NCBI GenBank assembly: GCA_031283785.1
Contig: JAITBC010000254.1
Location: 1-24,668, forward strand
DNA length: 24,668 bases
From: Tannerella sp.
GTDB taxonomy: Bacteria > Bacteroidota > Bacteroidia > Bacteroidales > Tannerellaceae
Direction: 5' to 3'
The position numbers and the translations under genes are program-made. This document shows, in pieces, positions 15,851-24,668 of this stretch (position 1 is the stretch's first letter; each line of letters begins with the position of its first letter). The notes below the pieces were generated by a model, which ran no database searches, was not told the DNA's origin, and saw only the letters and a program-made list of their open reading frames with translations.

Positions 15851-16888
15851 ATGGAGTTTACAGCTCAACAGATTGCTGATTTTTTAAAAGGAGATGTAGT
15901 TGGCGATCCGACTACAAGAGTCCACGATTTTTCCAAAATAGAAGAAGGATTGCCCGGGACGATTACGTTTCTGGCAAATCCGAAATACGAACATTTCATA
16001 TACCACACGAAAGCAAGCATCGTACTTGTAAATCAGGATTTCTTTCCGGTTTCGGCAGTTGAGCCTACCTTGATAAAAGTACCGAATGCATACGCATCGC
16101 TGGCTATGCTGCTTAATCTGTCCGAACAGTCAAAGCCACGTAAAAACGGCGTCGACGCATCCGCTTTTATCGCCGGGACAGCTACCCTCGGCGAAGATTG
16201 TTACGTCGGCACATTTGCTTATATCGGCGAAAATACCGTGATCGGGAAAAACTGTCTGATATATCCACATGCGTACATAGGCGATCATGTCGGAATCGGC
16301 GATAACACAATCGTCTATCCGCATGTCACTGTCTACGACGGATGCGTGGTCGGCAACAATTGTATAATTCATGCCGGCGCCGTCATCGGCGCGGACGGAT
16401 TCGGATTTGCCCGAGAAACCGGAGAATACAAAAAAATTGCCCAACTTGGGAATGTCATTGTGGAAGATAACGTGGAAATAGGAGCCAACACAACAATCGA
16501 CCGTGCGGTTATGGGAGCTACAACGATACATAAAGGTGTAAAACTTGACAACCTTATCCAAATAGCTCACAATGTGGAGATCGGCAAAAACACGGTGATG
16601 GCTTCGCAGGTTGGAATTGCAGGCTCTACAAAAGTAGGCGCCAATTGTATGCTTGGCGGCCAGGTCGGAATAAGCGGACATCTCCAAATAGGCGATAACG
16701 CACAGATTGCAGCGCAATCGGGAATAATAAGCAACGTGAAAATGAACGCGCAAATCATGGGCACACCGGCCATACCGGTAAAAAAATTCATGCGTTCAAG
16801 CATTATCCTCAAAAAGCTGCCGGAAATATATCTGGATCTCACCCAATTACAGAAAGATGTGGAAGAACTGAAAAAAAACAAACAATAA
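15851..16888 (+). CDS. lpxD: UDP-3-O-acylglucosamine N-acyltransferase
   Basis: This 345-residue protein of normal length has an N-terminal uridine-binding domain (about 1-100). It is followed by a left-handed beta-helix of hexapeptide repeats such as [13 protein letters not shown] and AHVGIGD-type turns (about 105-310), and a C-terminal helical tail ending ELKKNKQ. The catalytic His240 lies in [10 protein letters not shown]. It adds the N-linked 3-hydroxyacyl chain to UDP-3-O-acyl-glucosamine in lipid A synthesis, in the cytoplasm. The gap to the lpxC-fabZ gene is 4 bp, marking a tight operon. Confidence 0.96.
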   Translation: MEFTAQQIADFLKGDVVGDPTTRVHDFSKIEEGLPGTITFLANPKYEHFIYHTKASIVLVNQDFFPVSAVEPTLIKVPNAYASLAMLLNLSEQSKPRKNGVDASAFIAGTATLGEDCYVGTFAYIGENTVIGKNCLIYPHAYIGDHVGIGDNTIVYPHVTVYDGCVVGNNCIIHAGAVIGADGFGFARETGEYKKIAQLGNVIVEDNVEIGANTTIDRAVMGATTIHKGVKLDNLIQIAHNVEIGKNTVMASQVGIAGSTKVGANCMLGGQVGISGHLQIGDNAQIAAQSGIISNVKMNAQIMGTPAIPVKKFMRSSIILKKLPEIYLDLTQLQKDVEELKKNKQ

Positions 16889-16892
16889 CGAT

Positions 16893-18278
16893 ATGCAGAA
16901 ACAAACAACATTAGCTTCTGAATTTTCATTAAAAGGCAAAGGACTTCATACCGGACTTTTCATAAACGTAACATTTAAGCCCGCTCCCGAAAATCACGGA
17001 TATAAAATTAAACGTATAGATATAGAAGAACAGCCCGTTATCGACGCCGTAGCCGAAAATGTGACAAACACACAACGGGGAACGGTCATCTCGAAAGGTA
17101 ATGTACGGGTAAGTACGGTGGAACATGCGCTTGCCGCTTTATATGCATGGGGTATTGACAACTGCCTTATCGAAGTTGACGCGCCGGAGATTCCCATTCT
17201 TGACGGAAGTGCACGTTACTTCTCCGAAAATATTGAGAAAGCCGGCATCACGGAACAAAACGTACCGAAAGATTTTTATATCGTACGGCATAAGATCGAG
17301 GTAAAAGACGAGAAATCGGGCTCATCGCTTATCGTACTTCCCGACGACAAGTTCAGCATCAACGTGCTGATCGAATTCGATTCTCCGGTATTGTCAAATC
17401 AATATGCTTCGCTGACAAACCTTGATGAGTTCCCTGAAAAAATCGCATCATCGAGGACGTTCGTGTTTGTCCGCGAAATAGAAATGCTACTGCAAAACAA
17501 CCTGATAAAAGGCGGCGATTTGGATAATGCAATCGTCATCTACGACAAAAAAACGGAACAGTCCGACATGAACCGTATCGCCGACACGCTGGGACTGCCG
17601 CAGGTAAACGTCAAAGAATTCGGCTATGTAAACGACAGTCCCCTTGCCTTCCCTAACGAGCCGGCACGCCACAAACTGATAGACGTCATAGGAGACCTGG
17701 CCCTTATCGGGAAACCCATCAAAGGACATGTCATTGCGACGCGTCCGGGACATAAAATCAACAACCAGCTTGCACGATTAATACGTAAAGACATCAAACT
17801 GAACGACATACAGGCTCCAATATACAACATATCCGAAAATCCGGCAATGGATATCAACCGTATACGCGAACTGTTACCTCATCGATATCCGTTCCTGCTT
17901 GTTGACAAAATTATCGATATAGGAGGAGATTATATCATCGGCATTAAAAATGTCACGGTAAACGAGCCCTTCTTTCAAGGACATTTCCCCCAGGAACCCG
18001 TCATGCCCGGCGTATTGCTCGTCGAAGCAATGGCGCAAACCGGAGGCTTACTGGTACTTAATTCCGTCAATGAGCCGGAACGCTATTCCACTTATTTCAT
18101 GAAAATCGACGGCGTGAAATTCCGGCAGAAAGTAGTCCCGGGCGATACGCTCATTTTCCGTCTACAACTGATAGCTCCCATTCGCCGGGGTATATCTACA
18201 ATGAAAGGATATGTTTTTGTAGGAGAAAAGGTCGTTTGTGAAGCTGAATTTATGGCACAAATCATCAAAAACAGATAA
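16893..18278 (+). CDS. lpxC/fabZ: Bifunctional LpxC-FabZ fusion
   Basis: This 461-residue protein has two enzymes joined. Residues 1-305 are LpxC, UDP-3-O-acyl-GlcNAc deacetylase, with zinc ligands His78 (STVEHALAAL), His260 and Asp264 (RHKLIDVIGDLAL). Residues 315-461 are FabZ, 3-hydroxyacyl-ACP dehydratase, with catalytic His330 (LLPHRYPFLLVD) and the Glu of PVMPGVLLVEAMAQ. LpxC performs the committed step of lipid A synthesis, while FabZ dehydrates acyl-ACP in fatty-acid synthesis and so competes for the same 3-hydroxyacyl-ACP pool. This fusion is known in Bacteroidetes and is a phylum marker here, not a rearrangement. lpxA starts 3 bp after the stop. Confidence 0.96.
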   Translation: MQKQTTLASEFSLKGKGLHTGLFINVTFKPAPENHGYKIKRIDIEEQPVIDAVAENVTNTQRGTVISKGNVRVSTVEHALAALYAWGIDNCLIEVDAPEIPILDGSARYFSENIEKAGITEQNVPKDFYIVRHKIEVKDEKSGSSLIVLPDDKFSINVLIEFDSPVLSNQYASLTNLDEFPEKIASSRTFVFVREIEMLLQNNLIKGGDLDNAIVIYDKKTEQSDMNRIADTLGLPQVNVKEFGYVNDSPLAFPNEPARHKLIDVIGDLALIGKPIKGHVIATRPGHKINNQLARLIRKDIKLNDIQAPIYNISENPAMDINRIRELLPHRYPFLLVDKIIDIGGDYIIGIKNVTVNEPFFQGHFPQEPVMPGVLLVEAMAQTGGLLVLNSVNEPERYSTYFMKIDGVKFRQKVVPGDTLIFRLQLIAPIRRGISTMKGYVFVGEKVVCEAEFMAQIIKNR

Positions 18279-18281
18279 AAT

Positions 18282-19064
18282 ATGCATTCACCATTAGCCG
18301 TTATCCACAAGGAAGCAAAAATAGGAAATAATGTTAAAATCGAGCCTTTTGCCGTAATTGAAAAAAATGTCGTAATCGGAGACGACTGTCACATTTTCTC
18401 TCATGCCATAATTTTAGACGGCGCCCGAATCGGAGCCGGTTGTAATATCTTCCCGGGGGCCGTCATTGCCGGTATTCCACAGGATCTGAAATTCGTCGGG
18501 GAAGAATCTACCGCTGAAATAGGAGACCGCACTACTATACGCGAATGTGTCACTGTGAACAGGGGTACAGCCTCAAAAGCCAAAACCGTCGTAGGCAACA
18601 ACTGCCTCATAATGGCTTATGCCCATATTGCCCACGATTGCGCCATCAAAAATAATGTCATCATCGGAAATGCCTCCCAGCTTGCAGGCGAAGTCGAAGT
18701 CGACGATTACGCCATTATCAGCGGCGGATCATTAGTCCACCAGTTTACGCGTATATCAAAACATGTGATGATACAGGGCGGGTCACGCGTGGGCAAAGAT
18801 ATCCCTCCATACACGCTGATCGGCCGCGAGCCTATCGCATATTGCGGGATTAACATCGTAGGTTTGCACCGGCGCGGTTTCACGAACAGCCAGGTATTCC
18901 TTATTCAGGATATCTATCGCACTTTATATACGCGCGGACTTAATAATACGGAAGCTCTCAATGTCATTGAAACGGAATATGAATCCGGCGTAGAACGCGA
19001 TCTTATCCTTAACTTTATAAAGACATCCAAAAGAGGTATCGTAAGGGGTTCCATAGATGATTAG
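18282..19064 (+). CDS. lpxA: UDP-N-acetylglucosamine acyltransferase
   Basis: This 260-residue protein of standard length is a left-handed beta-helix of hexapeptide repeats (IHKEAKIGNNVKIEPFAVIE at the start, about 8-185) with a C-terminal helical domain. The catalytic histidine is His118 in YAHIAHDCAI. The GLHRRGFTNSQV segment (about 195-206) is typical of LpxA. It adds the first O-linked 3-hydroxyacyl chain to UDP-GlcNAc. It completes the lpxD, lpxC-fabZ, lpxA run. There is no lpxB next to it in this window. Confidence 0.95.
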   Translation: MHSPLAVIHKEAKIGNNVKIEPFAVIEKNVVIGDDCHIFSHAIILDGARIGAGCNIFPGAVIAGIPQDLKFVGEESTAEIGDRTTIRECVTVNRGTASKAKTVVGNNCLIMAYAHIAHDCAIKNNVIIGNASQLAGEVEVDDYAIISGGSLVHQFTRISKHVMIQGGSRVGKDIPPYTLIGREPIAYCGINIVGLHRRGFTNSQVFLIQDIYRTLYTRGLNNTEALNVIETEYESGVERDLILNFIKTSKRGIVRGSIDD

Positions 19065-19084
19065 AATAATAAATACATATTTAT

Positions 19085-19115
19085 TTTGCAATATCACATT
19101 TTATTTGCATATTTG
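19085..19115 (+). promoter_or_regulatory. Promoter for the gene at 19142
   Basis: TTTG (19085-19088), a 19-bp spacer and CATATTTG (19108-19115) match the consensus except for the first base of the -7 box. It separates the lpx operon from the next pair of genes. Confidence 0.6.
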
Positions 19116-19141
19116 CACTTCACCCTATTAAAAGAACTATT

Positions 19142-19681
19142 ATGGTTTACAAATTTTTACTGTTATCCGACGAAGTCGATAATTTCAAAAGAGAATTACA
19201 AATAAGTTCGCAAGCGACGTTTTTTGATCTTCATAACGAGATCCTTAAAGCGACCGGATATGAAGATAAACAATTGTATTCGTTTTTTATTTGCGGAGAT
19301 AACTGGGACAAACAGACCGAAATCACGCTGATCGAGATGGATACGTCATCGGAAGAGGATAACTATATAATGGAAAATACATCTCTGGAAGACCTTCTCG
19401 AAGAAGAACACCAGAAACTTCTTTACGTATTCGATCAGTTGAGGGAACGCTGTCTTTTCATCGAACTTCATGAAATCATCACGGGGAAAGATATTAAAAA
19501 CCCCGTATGCACGAAATCTGCCGGGGAACCGCCGAAACAATTTATCGATTTCGAGACCATAACCGACGATATCAGCATGGACCTGGGAGAAAATTTCTAC
19601 GGAGAAGACGAATTTGATTACGAAGAGCTCGAAGGCCTGGACGGAGATTCGTTCGACAAATTACCGGAAGAACGGATCTGA
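19142..19681 (+). CDS. Acidic pRiA4b ORF-3-like domain protein
   Basis: This 179-residue protein begins MVYKFLLLSDEVDNFKRELQ, followed by the strand-helix pattern and TFFDLHNEILKATGY of the plasmid pRiA4b ORF-3-like family (PF07929), then FFICGDNWDK. The last 50 residues are very acidic and probably disordered (EDEFDYEELEGLDGD). The biochemical role of the family is unknown. Some members occur on plasmids and mobile elements, but here the gene lies in a core setting, 9 bp before miaA, with normal codon use. It has its own promoter and no membrane segment. Confidence 0.72.
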   Translation: MVYKFLLLSDEVDNFKRELQISSQATFFDLHNEILKATGYEDKQLYSFFICGDNWDKQTEITLIEMDTSSEEDNYIMENTSLEDLLEEEHQKLLYVFDQLRERCLFIELHEIITGKDIKNPVCTKSAGEPPKQFIDFETITDDISMDLGENFYGEDEFDYEELEGLDGDSFDKLPEERI

Positions 19682-19690
19682 CGATTCCGG

Positions 19691-20599
19691 ATGAAAATAT
19701 TATTTGTATTACTCGGACCGACGGGTGTCGGAAAAACAGCTTTAAGCATCGCTATTGCCCGTCATATCGGAAGCCCCGTCATATCGGCGGATTCACGTCA
19801 GATCTATAAAGAATTGCCCATTGGCACGGCAGCTCCTTCAAAAGAACAGTTAATTCTTGTCAAACACTGTTTTGTAGCTACACACACATTATCCGACTAT
19901 TACAGTGCAAGTATTTTTGAAGAAGAAGCGACTTCGCTGATCGGCAAACTGCACGAAATGCAGCCGTTCCTACTCCTCTGCGGTGGCTCCATGATGTATA
20001 TTGATGCGGTTTGCAAAGGTATTGACGAAATGCCGACCGTCACACGGGATATACGCGATGCACTATGGGAACAATATGATAAAGACGGACTCGCCCCGAT
20101 ACTCGAAGAACTGAAAAAATCAGACCCCGTACATTATAACGAAGTTGATCGCATGAACCATCGACGCGTAATTCATGCGGTTGAGATATGCCGGATGACG
20201 GGAAAACCGTATTCGTCTTTCAGAACTAACAGGGTGAAAGAACGCCCGTATAAAATACATAAAATAGGCCTCATGCGGGAACGCCCGGAACTGTTCAGCC
20301 GGATAAATAAACGCGTAGATAAGATGCTCGACGAAGGGTTGGAAGAAGAAGCACGGCGCGTTTATCATATGCGAAACCTGAATTCCCTTAACACTGTCGG
20401 ATACAAAGAATTATTCCTGTATTTCGACGGTATCCATACCTTCGACGAAACTGTAGAGAAAATAAAACGTAACACGCGCATATATGCCCGTAAGCAAATA
20501 ACATGGTTTAAGCGGGATGCCGATATAAAATGGTTTCATCCTGATAATGAGGAGGATATAATATCTTATATAAACAATATATGTAATGCCGTATCATAA
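19691..20599 (+). CDS. miaA: tRNA dimethylallyltransferase
   Basis: This 302-residue protein has the P-loop GPTGVGKT at 9-16, the catalytic and tRNA-contacting ISADSRQIYKELPIGTA at 31-47, and CGGSMMYIDAV (a GGTGLY-type motif). The NTRIYARKQITWFKRD block near 260-278 is also typical. It transfers a dimethylallyl group to adenosine 37 of tRNAs that read codons starting with U, making i6A. The usual GGTGLY is changed to GGSMMY, a variation that keeps the loop. It follows the pRiA4b-type gene closely and is probably cotranscribed. Confidence 0.95.
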   Translation: MKILFVLLGPTGVGKTALSIAIARHIGSPVISADSRQIYKELPIGTAAPSKEQLILVKHCFVATHTLSDYYSASIFEEEATSLIGKLHEMQPFLLLCGGSMMYIDAVCKGIDEMPTVTRDIRDALWEQYDKDGLAPILEELKKSDPVHYNEVDRMNHRRVIHAVEICRMTGKPYSSFRTNRVKERPYKIHKIGLMRERPELFSRINKRVDKMLDEGLEEEARRVYHMRNLNSLNTVGYKELFLYFDGIHTFDETVEKIKRNTRIYARKQITWFKRDADIKWFHPDNEEDIISYINNICNAVS

Positions 20600-20637
20600 T
20601 TTATGTTTTTTTAATACATAAGCTGAAGTTTTTTCCC

Positions 20638-20645
20638 TATCTTTA
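20638..20645 (+). promoter_or_regulatory. Weak -7-like box before the TPR gene
   Basis: TATCTTTA differs from TAnnTTTG only in the last base and lies 35 bp before the ATG at 20681. No -33 box is clear. Confidence 0.3.
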
Positions 20646-20680
20646 CGGTATGAAATTTGTAATTTATTGCATTTACGCGT

Positions 20681-22117
20681 ATGATACAAAAGTTTGCTAA
20701 AATACTTTTTGCATTTTTATTTTTGTCGACATGTTCTTACGGATATACACAAAGCCTTGATCAGGCGAAGATTTTGTATAACGAAGGCAAATATGGGGAA
20801 GCAAAACCCGTATTTGAAAAACTTGTCCGGCAATCGCCGAATAATTCGTCATATAATCAATGGTATGGCGTATGCTGCTATGAAACGGGAGACTTTGAAA
20901 ATGCGGAAAAACACCTGCTCATCGCCAACAAACGCAAAGTGATGGAATCGTATCGTTATCTGGCCTGCCTTTACATGGATATGTATCGTTTTGACAAAGC
21001 GGCTGAAATGTGGGAAGGATATATCGACCTGCAGAAAAAGAAAAAAGAAGACATTAAAGAGTCGGAAATAAAACTTGAACAGGCGCAGAATCTGCATCGC
21101 ATGCAGGAAAAAACGGAAGACATACAGGTGATTGACAGTATTACCATAGACAAAGAAACGTTTCTCAACACATACAGCCTAAGCGAAGAAAGCGGCAATA
21201 TGACGTATTACAATAATTTTTTCGACGTCCCGGAAGCTGTCTCGTCGGTTGTCTATCAAAATCAAAAAGGAGATAAAATTTATTATGCCCGTCCGTCGGA
21301 ATCAGGCGTCTATGCCATTTATTGCCAAAGTAAACTGCTCGACGCATGGGGAGATGAGAAAATCCTCGTAACGGACAATTCGTATGACAACAATTATCCT
21401 TTCGTATTATCCGACGGCGTCACAATGTATTTCTCATCAAAAGGCAACGGGTCTATCGGCGGTTATGACATCTTTGTCACACGTTACAACACGAACACAA
21501 ATTCATACCTAACCCCCGAACAGATGGGTATGCCGTTTAATTCTCCCGCCAATGACTATATGATGATAATTGATGAAACAAAAGGACTGGGCTGGTTCGC
21601 CTCCGACCGGAATCAACCGGAAGACAAAATTTGCGCCTACCTTTTCATCCCCGATCCGTCACGTAAACGTATCGGTGATATGGAAGACCCGGACGTATTA
21701 ATAAAACGCGCTGCGCTGACATCCATAAAAGACACCTGGAAAGAGGGCGTTAATTATACGGATTTAATAGCCCTCGCACATAAAGACCTGACGACAAAAG
21801 AAAAAAAAGAAGAGCGTGATTTCATTTTTGTCGTAAATGACAAAACAACATACTATACGCTGAATGAAATAAAAAGCCATGAAGCAAAAGAATTTTATTC
21901 GGAAGTAATCAGTCTGAACAAACAGATAAAATCGTTAGACGACAAAATAAACGAGACGCGCAGTTCCTATTCCAAAGGTAACGCATCAGTGCGCGAACAG
22001 TTGAAGCCGACAATATTACAGGCTGAAAACCAGCTTTACCGGCTGATGGAAAAAGCCGGGGCAATGGAAAAGAAAGCGCGTAATGCGGAAAACATCCGGA
22101 CAGGCTATAAATACTGA
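20681..22117 (+). CDS. Exported TPR and WD40-like (PD40) repeat protein
   Basis: This 478-residue protein has a signal peptide (about 1-24, MIQKFAKILFAFLFLSTC onward, ending GYTQS). Tetratricopeptide-type helices (about 25-145) follow, including AKILYNEGKYGEAKPVFEKL and YETGDFENAEKHLL. A beta-propeller-like stretch (about 180-330) has the PD40 pattern PFVLSDGVTMYFSSKGNGSI then GGYDIF. A charged coiled-coil C-terminal segment (about 400-470) completes it. Similar TPR-PD40 layouts occur in Bacteroidetes envelope proteins, for example PorE of the type IX secretion system, but those carry an OmpA-like C-terminal domain that is missing here. The exact role is therefore unknown; a periplasmic scaffold is the likely class. 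The downstream NfeD starts 23 bp after the stop, suggesting one operon with FloA. Confidence 0.78.
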   Translation: MIQKFAKILFAFLFLSTCSYGYTQSLDQAKILYNEGKYGEAKPVFEKLVRQSPNNSSYNQWYGVCCYETGDFENAEKHLLIANKRKVMESYRYLACLYMDMYRFDKAAEMWEGYIDLQKKKKEDIKESEIKLEQAQNLHRMQEKTEDIQVIDSITIDKETFLNTYSLSEESGNMTYYNNFFDVPEAVSSVVYQNQKGDKIYYARPSESGVYAIYCQSKLLDAWGDEKILVTDNSYDNNYPFVLSDGVTMYFSSKGNGSIGGYDIFVTRYNTNTNSYLTPEQMGMPFNSPANDYMMIIDETKGLGWFASDRNQPEDKICAYLFIPDPSRKRIGDMEDPDVLIKRAALTSIKDTWKEGVNYTDLIALAHKDLTTKEKKEERDFIFVVNDKTTYYTLNEIKSHEAKEFYSEVISLNKQIKSLDDKINETRSSYSKGNASVREQLKPTILQAENQLYRLMEKAGAMEKKARNAENIRTGYKY

Positions 22118-22140
22118 AAACATAAAAACACCTATCGCAT

Positions 22141-22623
22141 ATGGTAACAGATATAATTATTATTATTTTTCTAATGGCAGCCGCCATATTTCTGATTCTT
22201 GCGGAGATATTCCTGTTGCCGGGAATAACGATAGCAGGCATTGGAGGAACGCTGTTCGCAATCGGGGGGATAATTTTCGCATATTCCGTAAACACTACGG
22301 CCGGAAACATAACCGTTATATCTTCCATTCTTGTTTTCGGGAGCATATTCTTCCGGTTATTACGACGGGATTCCTTCGGTCGCGTATCTCTTAAAGCGGA
22401 TATTGACTCTACCATATCGTCTCCAAAGGACAAGAACCTGCATATCGGCGACAAAGGCGTCACATTATCGCGCCTCGCCCCGATCGGCAAAGCCCGTTTT
22501 AACAATATCACCGTCGAAGCAAAATCCGTCAATGAATTTGTTGATGAAAATACGCCGGTTGTCATAACCGGTATCGAAGGATTCAGCGTAACAGTCGAGA
22601 ATATTAACAATATAAACACTTAA
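22141..22623 (+). CDS. Short NfeD-family membrane protein
   Basis: This 160-residue protein has two or three N-terminal membrane helices (about 3-75), including the [15 protein letters not shown] loop typical of NfeD. A soluble beta-barrel (OB-like) domain (about 98-155) begins [19 protein letters not shown] and has FSVTVENI near its end. It lacks the ClpP-like protease domain of the long form. By family knowledge, short NfeD proteins are usually encoded next to flotillins and act with them at the membrane. FloA begins 4 bp after its stop, which fits this pairing. Confidence 0.9.
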   Translation: MVTDIIIIIFLMAAAIFLILAEIFLLPGITIAGIGGTLFAIGGIIFAYSVNTTAGNITVISSILVFGSIFFRLLRRDSFGRVSLKADIDSTISSPKDKNLHIGDKGVTLSRLAPIGKARFNNITVEAKSVNEFVDENTPVVITGIEGFSVTVENINNINT

Positions 22624-22627
22624 AATT

Positions 22628-23614
22628 ATGGATTTATTATTTGTTGTCACAATCGGCATAGCGTTCGTATTGCTGTGCATTTTCTTTTATTACGTACCGT
22701 TCCTGCTATGGATTTCGGCAAAAGTATCGGGAGTGAATATTTCACTTATCCAACTGTTTCTGATGCGTATACGTAAAGTGCCGCCCGGCATTATCACACG
22801 CGCAATGATAGAAGCACACAAAGCGGGACTGAAGACACTGACCCGCGACGAACTGGAAGCGCACTATCTTGCGGGAGGACATGTAGAACGTGTTGTCCAT
22901 GCGCTTGTTTCGGCATCAAAAGCGAACATCGACTTGACCTTCCAGATGGCAACGGCCATTGATCTTGCCGGAAGAGATGTGTTTCAGGCCGTACAGATGT
23001 CTGTGAATCCGAAAGTTATCGATACGCCACCGGTTGCAGCCGTGGCAAAAGACGGCATCCAGCTGATAGCCAAAGCACGCGTTACCGTACGCGCCAATAT
23101 TAAACAATTAGTTGGAGGCGCCGGTGAAGAAACGATACTGGCCCGCGTAGGCGAAGGTATCGTATCGTCCATAGGTTCTTCGGAAAGTCACAAAAGCGTA
23201 CTGGAAAATCCTGATTCCATATCAAAATTAGTATTACGCAAAGGTCTTGATGCCGGCACCGCTTTCGAAATCTTATCCATTGACATTGCGGATATTGATA
23301 TAGGTAAAAATATCGGCGCCGTATTACAGATGGATCAGGCGCAGGCCGATAAGAACATAGCTCAGGCAAAAGCAGAGGAACGCCGTGCAATGGCTGTTGC
23401 AACCGAACAGGAAATGAAAGCAAAAGCACAGGAAGCCCGCGCAAAAGTTATCGAGGCGGAAGCTGAAATACCGAAAGCGATGGCCGAAGCTTTCCGCAAC
23501 GGGAATCTCGGTATAATGGACTATTATCGCATGAAAAACATTGAAGCCGACACTTCTATGCGCGATGCGATCTCGAAACCGACCGGTAATCAGAGTAAAC
23601 CGATAGATAAATAG
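22628..23614 (+). CDS. floA: Flotillin-like protein FloA
   Basis: This 328-residue protein has an N-terminal hydrophobic hairpin (about 2-30) that anchors it to the membrane. An SPFH-like domain follows ([56 protein letters not shown]). A long coiled-coil rich in Ala, Glu and Lys (about 235-300) contains [20 protein letters not shown]. By family knowledge FloA makes oligomers in ordered membrane regions and organises membrane protein activity. It forms a close pair with the short NfeD and follows the TPR-PD40 gene. Confidence 0.94.
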   Translation: MDLLFVVTIGIAFVLLCIFFYYVPFLLWISAKVSGVNISLIQLFLMRIRKVPPGIITRAMIEAHKAGLKTLTRDELEAHYLAGGHVERVVHALVSASKANIDLTFQMATAIDLAGRDVFQAVQMSVNPKVIDTPPVAAVAKDGIQLIAKARVTVRANIKQLVGGAGEETILARVGEGIVSSIGSSESHKSVLENPDSISKLVLRKGLDAGTAFEILSIDIADIDIGKNIGAVLQMDQAQADKNIAQAKAEERRAMAVATEQEMKAKAQEARAKVIEAEAEIPKAMAEAFRNGNLGIMDYYRMKNIEADTSMRDAISKPTGNQSKPIDK

Positions 23615-23640
23615 CTGAGAGTATAACCATTAAATTCACC

Positions 23641-23733
23641 AGGCGGACAACCGGGAGATTACCGTTTCAAATTTTAAGACTGTCATCTCCCTGTTATCCG
23701 TTCATAAAACAATGCATGAACCGAAGTCCGCTT
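23641..23733 (+). other. Nested inverted repeats in the floA-udp gap; possible structured leader
   Basis: AGGCGGAC (23641-23648) pairs with GTCCGCTT (23726-23733, one G-U), and inside it GGGAGAT (23653-23659) pairs with ATCTCCC (23685-23691). Together they could fold as a two-stem structure just before the udp start at 23747. No known riboswitch motif was recognised and there is no TAnnTTTG box in the gap. The repeats could instead be an attenuator, a processing site or chance. Confidence 0.35.
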
Positions 23734-23746
23734 AAATGATGTACAC

Positions 23747-24616
23747 ATGAACTGTATTGAAAATTCGGAACTTATCATAAACGATGACGGCAGCATATTT
23801 CATCTTCATTTAAAACCGGAACAACTCGCCGACCGTATCGTGCTTTGCGGCGACCCTGCACGCGTATCCATGATCGCCGGTTATTTCGAGACAAGGGAAT
23901 GTGACATATCAAACCGCGAGTTTCACACGGTCACGGGGACATATAACGGGAAACGCATCACGGTCGTATCACACGGCATCGGATGCGACAATATGGATAT
24001 TGTAATCAACGAACTTGATGTGCTTGCCAACATAGATTTCGAAACCCGTACCGTTCGGCCCAAATTCCGCCAACTCACAATGGTTCGCATCGGAACGTCG
24101 GGCGGCCTGCAACCGTTCATCCCTGTAGGATCATACGTGGCGGCAGAGAAATCAATAGGATTTGACGGCGTCGTATACTTCTATCGGGGCAGTGAGAGAA
24201 TCCGCGATATTGTTTTGGAAAACGAATTAATACGTCATCTGGACTGGAAAATAACCGGCATACGTCCGTATGCGGTATCGGCAGACACATCTTTAACGGA
24301 ACAAATTGCAAAAGACGATATCGTCCGTGGAATAACCGTCGCAGCCAACGGATTTTACGGTCCGCAAGGACGCAGGCTGCGCCTTCCGCTTACGGATACG
24401 GAGCTAAACCGCAAAATCGGGACATTTTATTTCGAAAATAAGCATATAACAAATTTTGAAATGGAAAGTTCGGCCTTAGCCGGCCTGTCTGCTATGATGG
24501 GACACCGCGCCGTGACCGTATGCTGCATCATCGCCGGACGCGTGAATAAAAGCATGAAAACAGACTGTAACGACATCCTCCCCACCCTCATCGAAAAAGT
24601 TTTAGAACGAATCTGA
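23747..24616 (+). CDS. udp: Nucleoside phosphorylase, probable uridine phosphorylase
   Basis: This 289-residue protein belongs to the PNP/UDP phosphorylase family 1. The phosphate-binding GDPARV is at 35-40, VVSHGIGCDNMDIV near 73-86, the RIGTSGGLQ loop at 114-122 and NFEMESSAL at 236-244 for ribose contact. The protein is longer than E. coli Udp (253) but similar to the Bacteroidetes form. It splits uridine (or deoxyuridine) with phosphate to uracil and ribose-1-phosphate, and pairs functionally with the cytidine deaminase in this window. Base choice cannot be settled from these motifs alone, so a purine-accepting enzyme is possible. It is separated from floA by 132 bp containing nested inverted repeats. 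Confidence 0.88.
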   Translation: MNCIENSELIINDDGSIFHLHLKPEQLADRIVLCGDPARVSMIAGYFETRECDISNREFHTVTGTYNGKRITVVSHGIGCDNMDIVINELDVLANIDFETRTVRPKFRQLTMVRIGTSGGLQPFIPVGSYVAAEKSIGFDGVVYFYRGSERIRDIVLENELIRHLDWKITGIRPYAVSADTSLTEQIAKDDIVRGITVAANGFYGPQGRRLRLPLTDTELNRKIGTFYFENKHITNFEMESSALAGLSAMMGHRAVTVCCIIAGRVNKSMKTDCNDILPTLIEKVLERI

Positions 24617-24668
24617 TATTTTACGGTGCGTTTTTGGGTGAAGGATTGCCGTATAATAAATATCGGCG

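Noticed and set aside
15783..15884. Short frame starting at 15783 that runs into lpxD
   Set aside because: It overlaps the start of lpxD in another phase with no coupling pattern or recognisable peptide, so it is probably chance.
16893..18278. LpxC-FabZ fusion as a novel enzyme
   Set aside because: The fusion is well known across Bacteroidetes. It is a useful phylum marker but not new.
1..24668. CRISPR arrays, tRNA or rRNA genes, prophage genes
   Set aside because: No regularly spaced repeats, no tRNA-like cloverleaf or CCA-ended segment, and no rRNA stretch or phage gene cluster was seen in reading the sequence.

Overview
The window looks like a chromosomal segment of a Bacteroidales bacterium (phylum Bacteroidota). 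The evidence is the fused lpxC-fabZ gene between lpxD and lpxA, the Bacteroidetes-type promoters (TTTG, 19-20 bp, TAnnTTTG) upstream of several genes, the scarcity of Shine-Dalgarno sites, a succinate/acetate-type CoA transferase, and an NVEALA-type peptide remnant. The genus cannot be fixed from the sequence. Most of the window is core housekeeping DNA. The accessory or decaying parts are the left edge (IS1-like element), 3118-4464, and 6240-6700.

Layout. 1-226: 5' end of an IS1-family element on the minus strand. 305-1444: a small membrane-anchored unknown protein, then a HAD phosphatase. 1624-3117: acetyl-CoA hydrolase/transferase-family CoA transferase, followed by a 15-bp hairpin terminator. 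3118-4464: 1.35 kb without an intact gene, holding a frameshifted gene remnant, a GC-rich fold-prone element and a minus-strand terminator. 4465-6239 (minus): a GtrB/DPM1-like glycosyltransferase and a 249-residue unknown protein. 6293-6703 (minus): remnants of a lipoprotein gene and an NVEALA gene.

6763-10707: engB, topB and a long-form NfeD/ClpP-class membrane protease. 10834-11310 (minus): cytidine deaminase. 11620-15711: glucosaminidase-LysM protein, purM, prfA, pyrF. 15851-19064: lpxD, lpxC-fabZ, lpxA for lipid A synthesis (FabZ also serves fatty-acid synthesis). 19142-20599: a pRiA4b ORF-3-like protein and miaA. 20681-23614: a TPR/beta-propeller exported protein, a short NfeD and the flotillin FloA. 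23747-24616: uridine-phosphorylase-like enzyme.

The genes serve envelope building (lipid A, a polyprenyl-phosphate glycosyltransferase, a cell-wall hydrolase, flotillin/NfeD membrane organisation), nucleotide metabolism (purM, pyrF, cdd, udp), translation and tRNA modification (engB, prfA, miaA), DNA topology (topB) and fermentation (CoA transferase). No complete novel system is evident. The observations most worth checking are the NVEALA/lipoprotein remnant at 6293-6703, a roughly 59-bp promoter element present upstream of both the CoA transferase and engB, the fold-prone element at 3618-3890, and a 27-codon ORF whose stop overlaps the start of the glucosaminidase gene.
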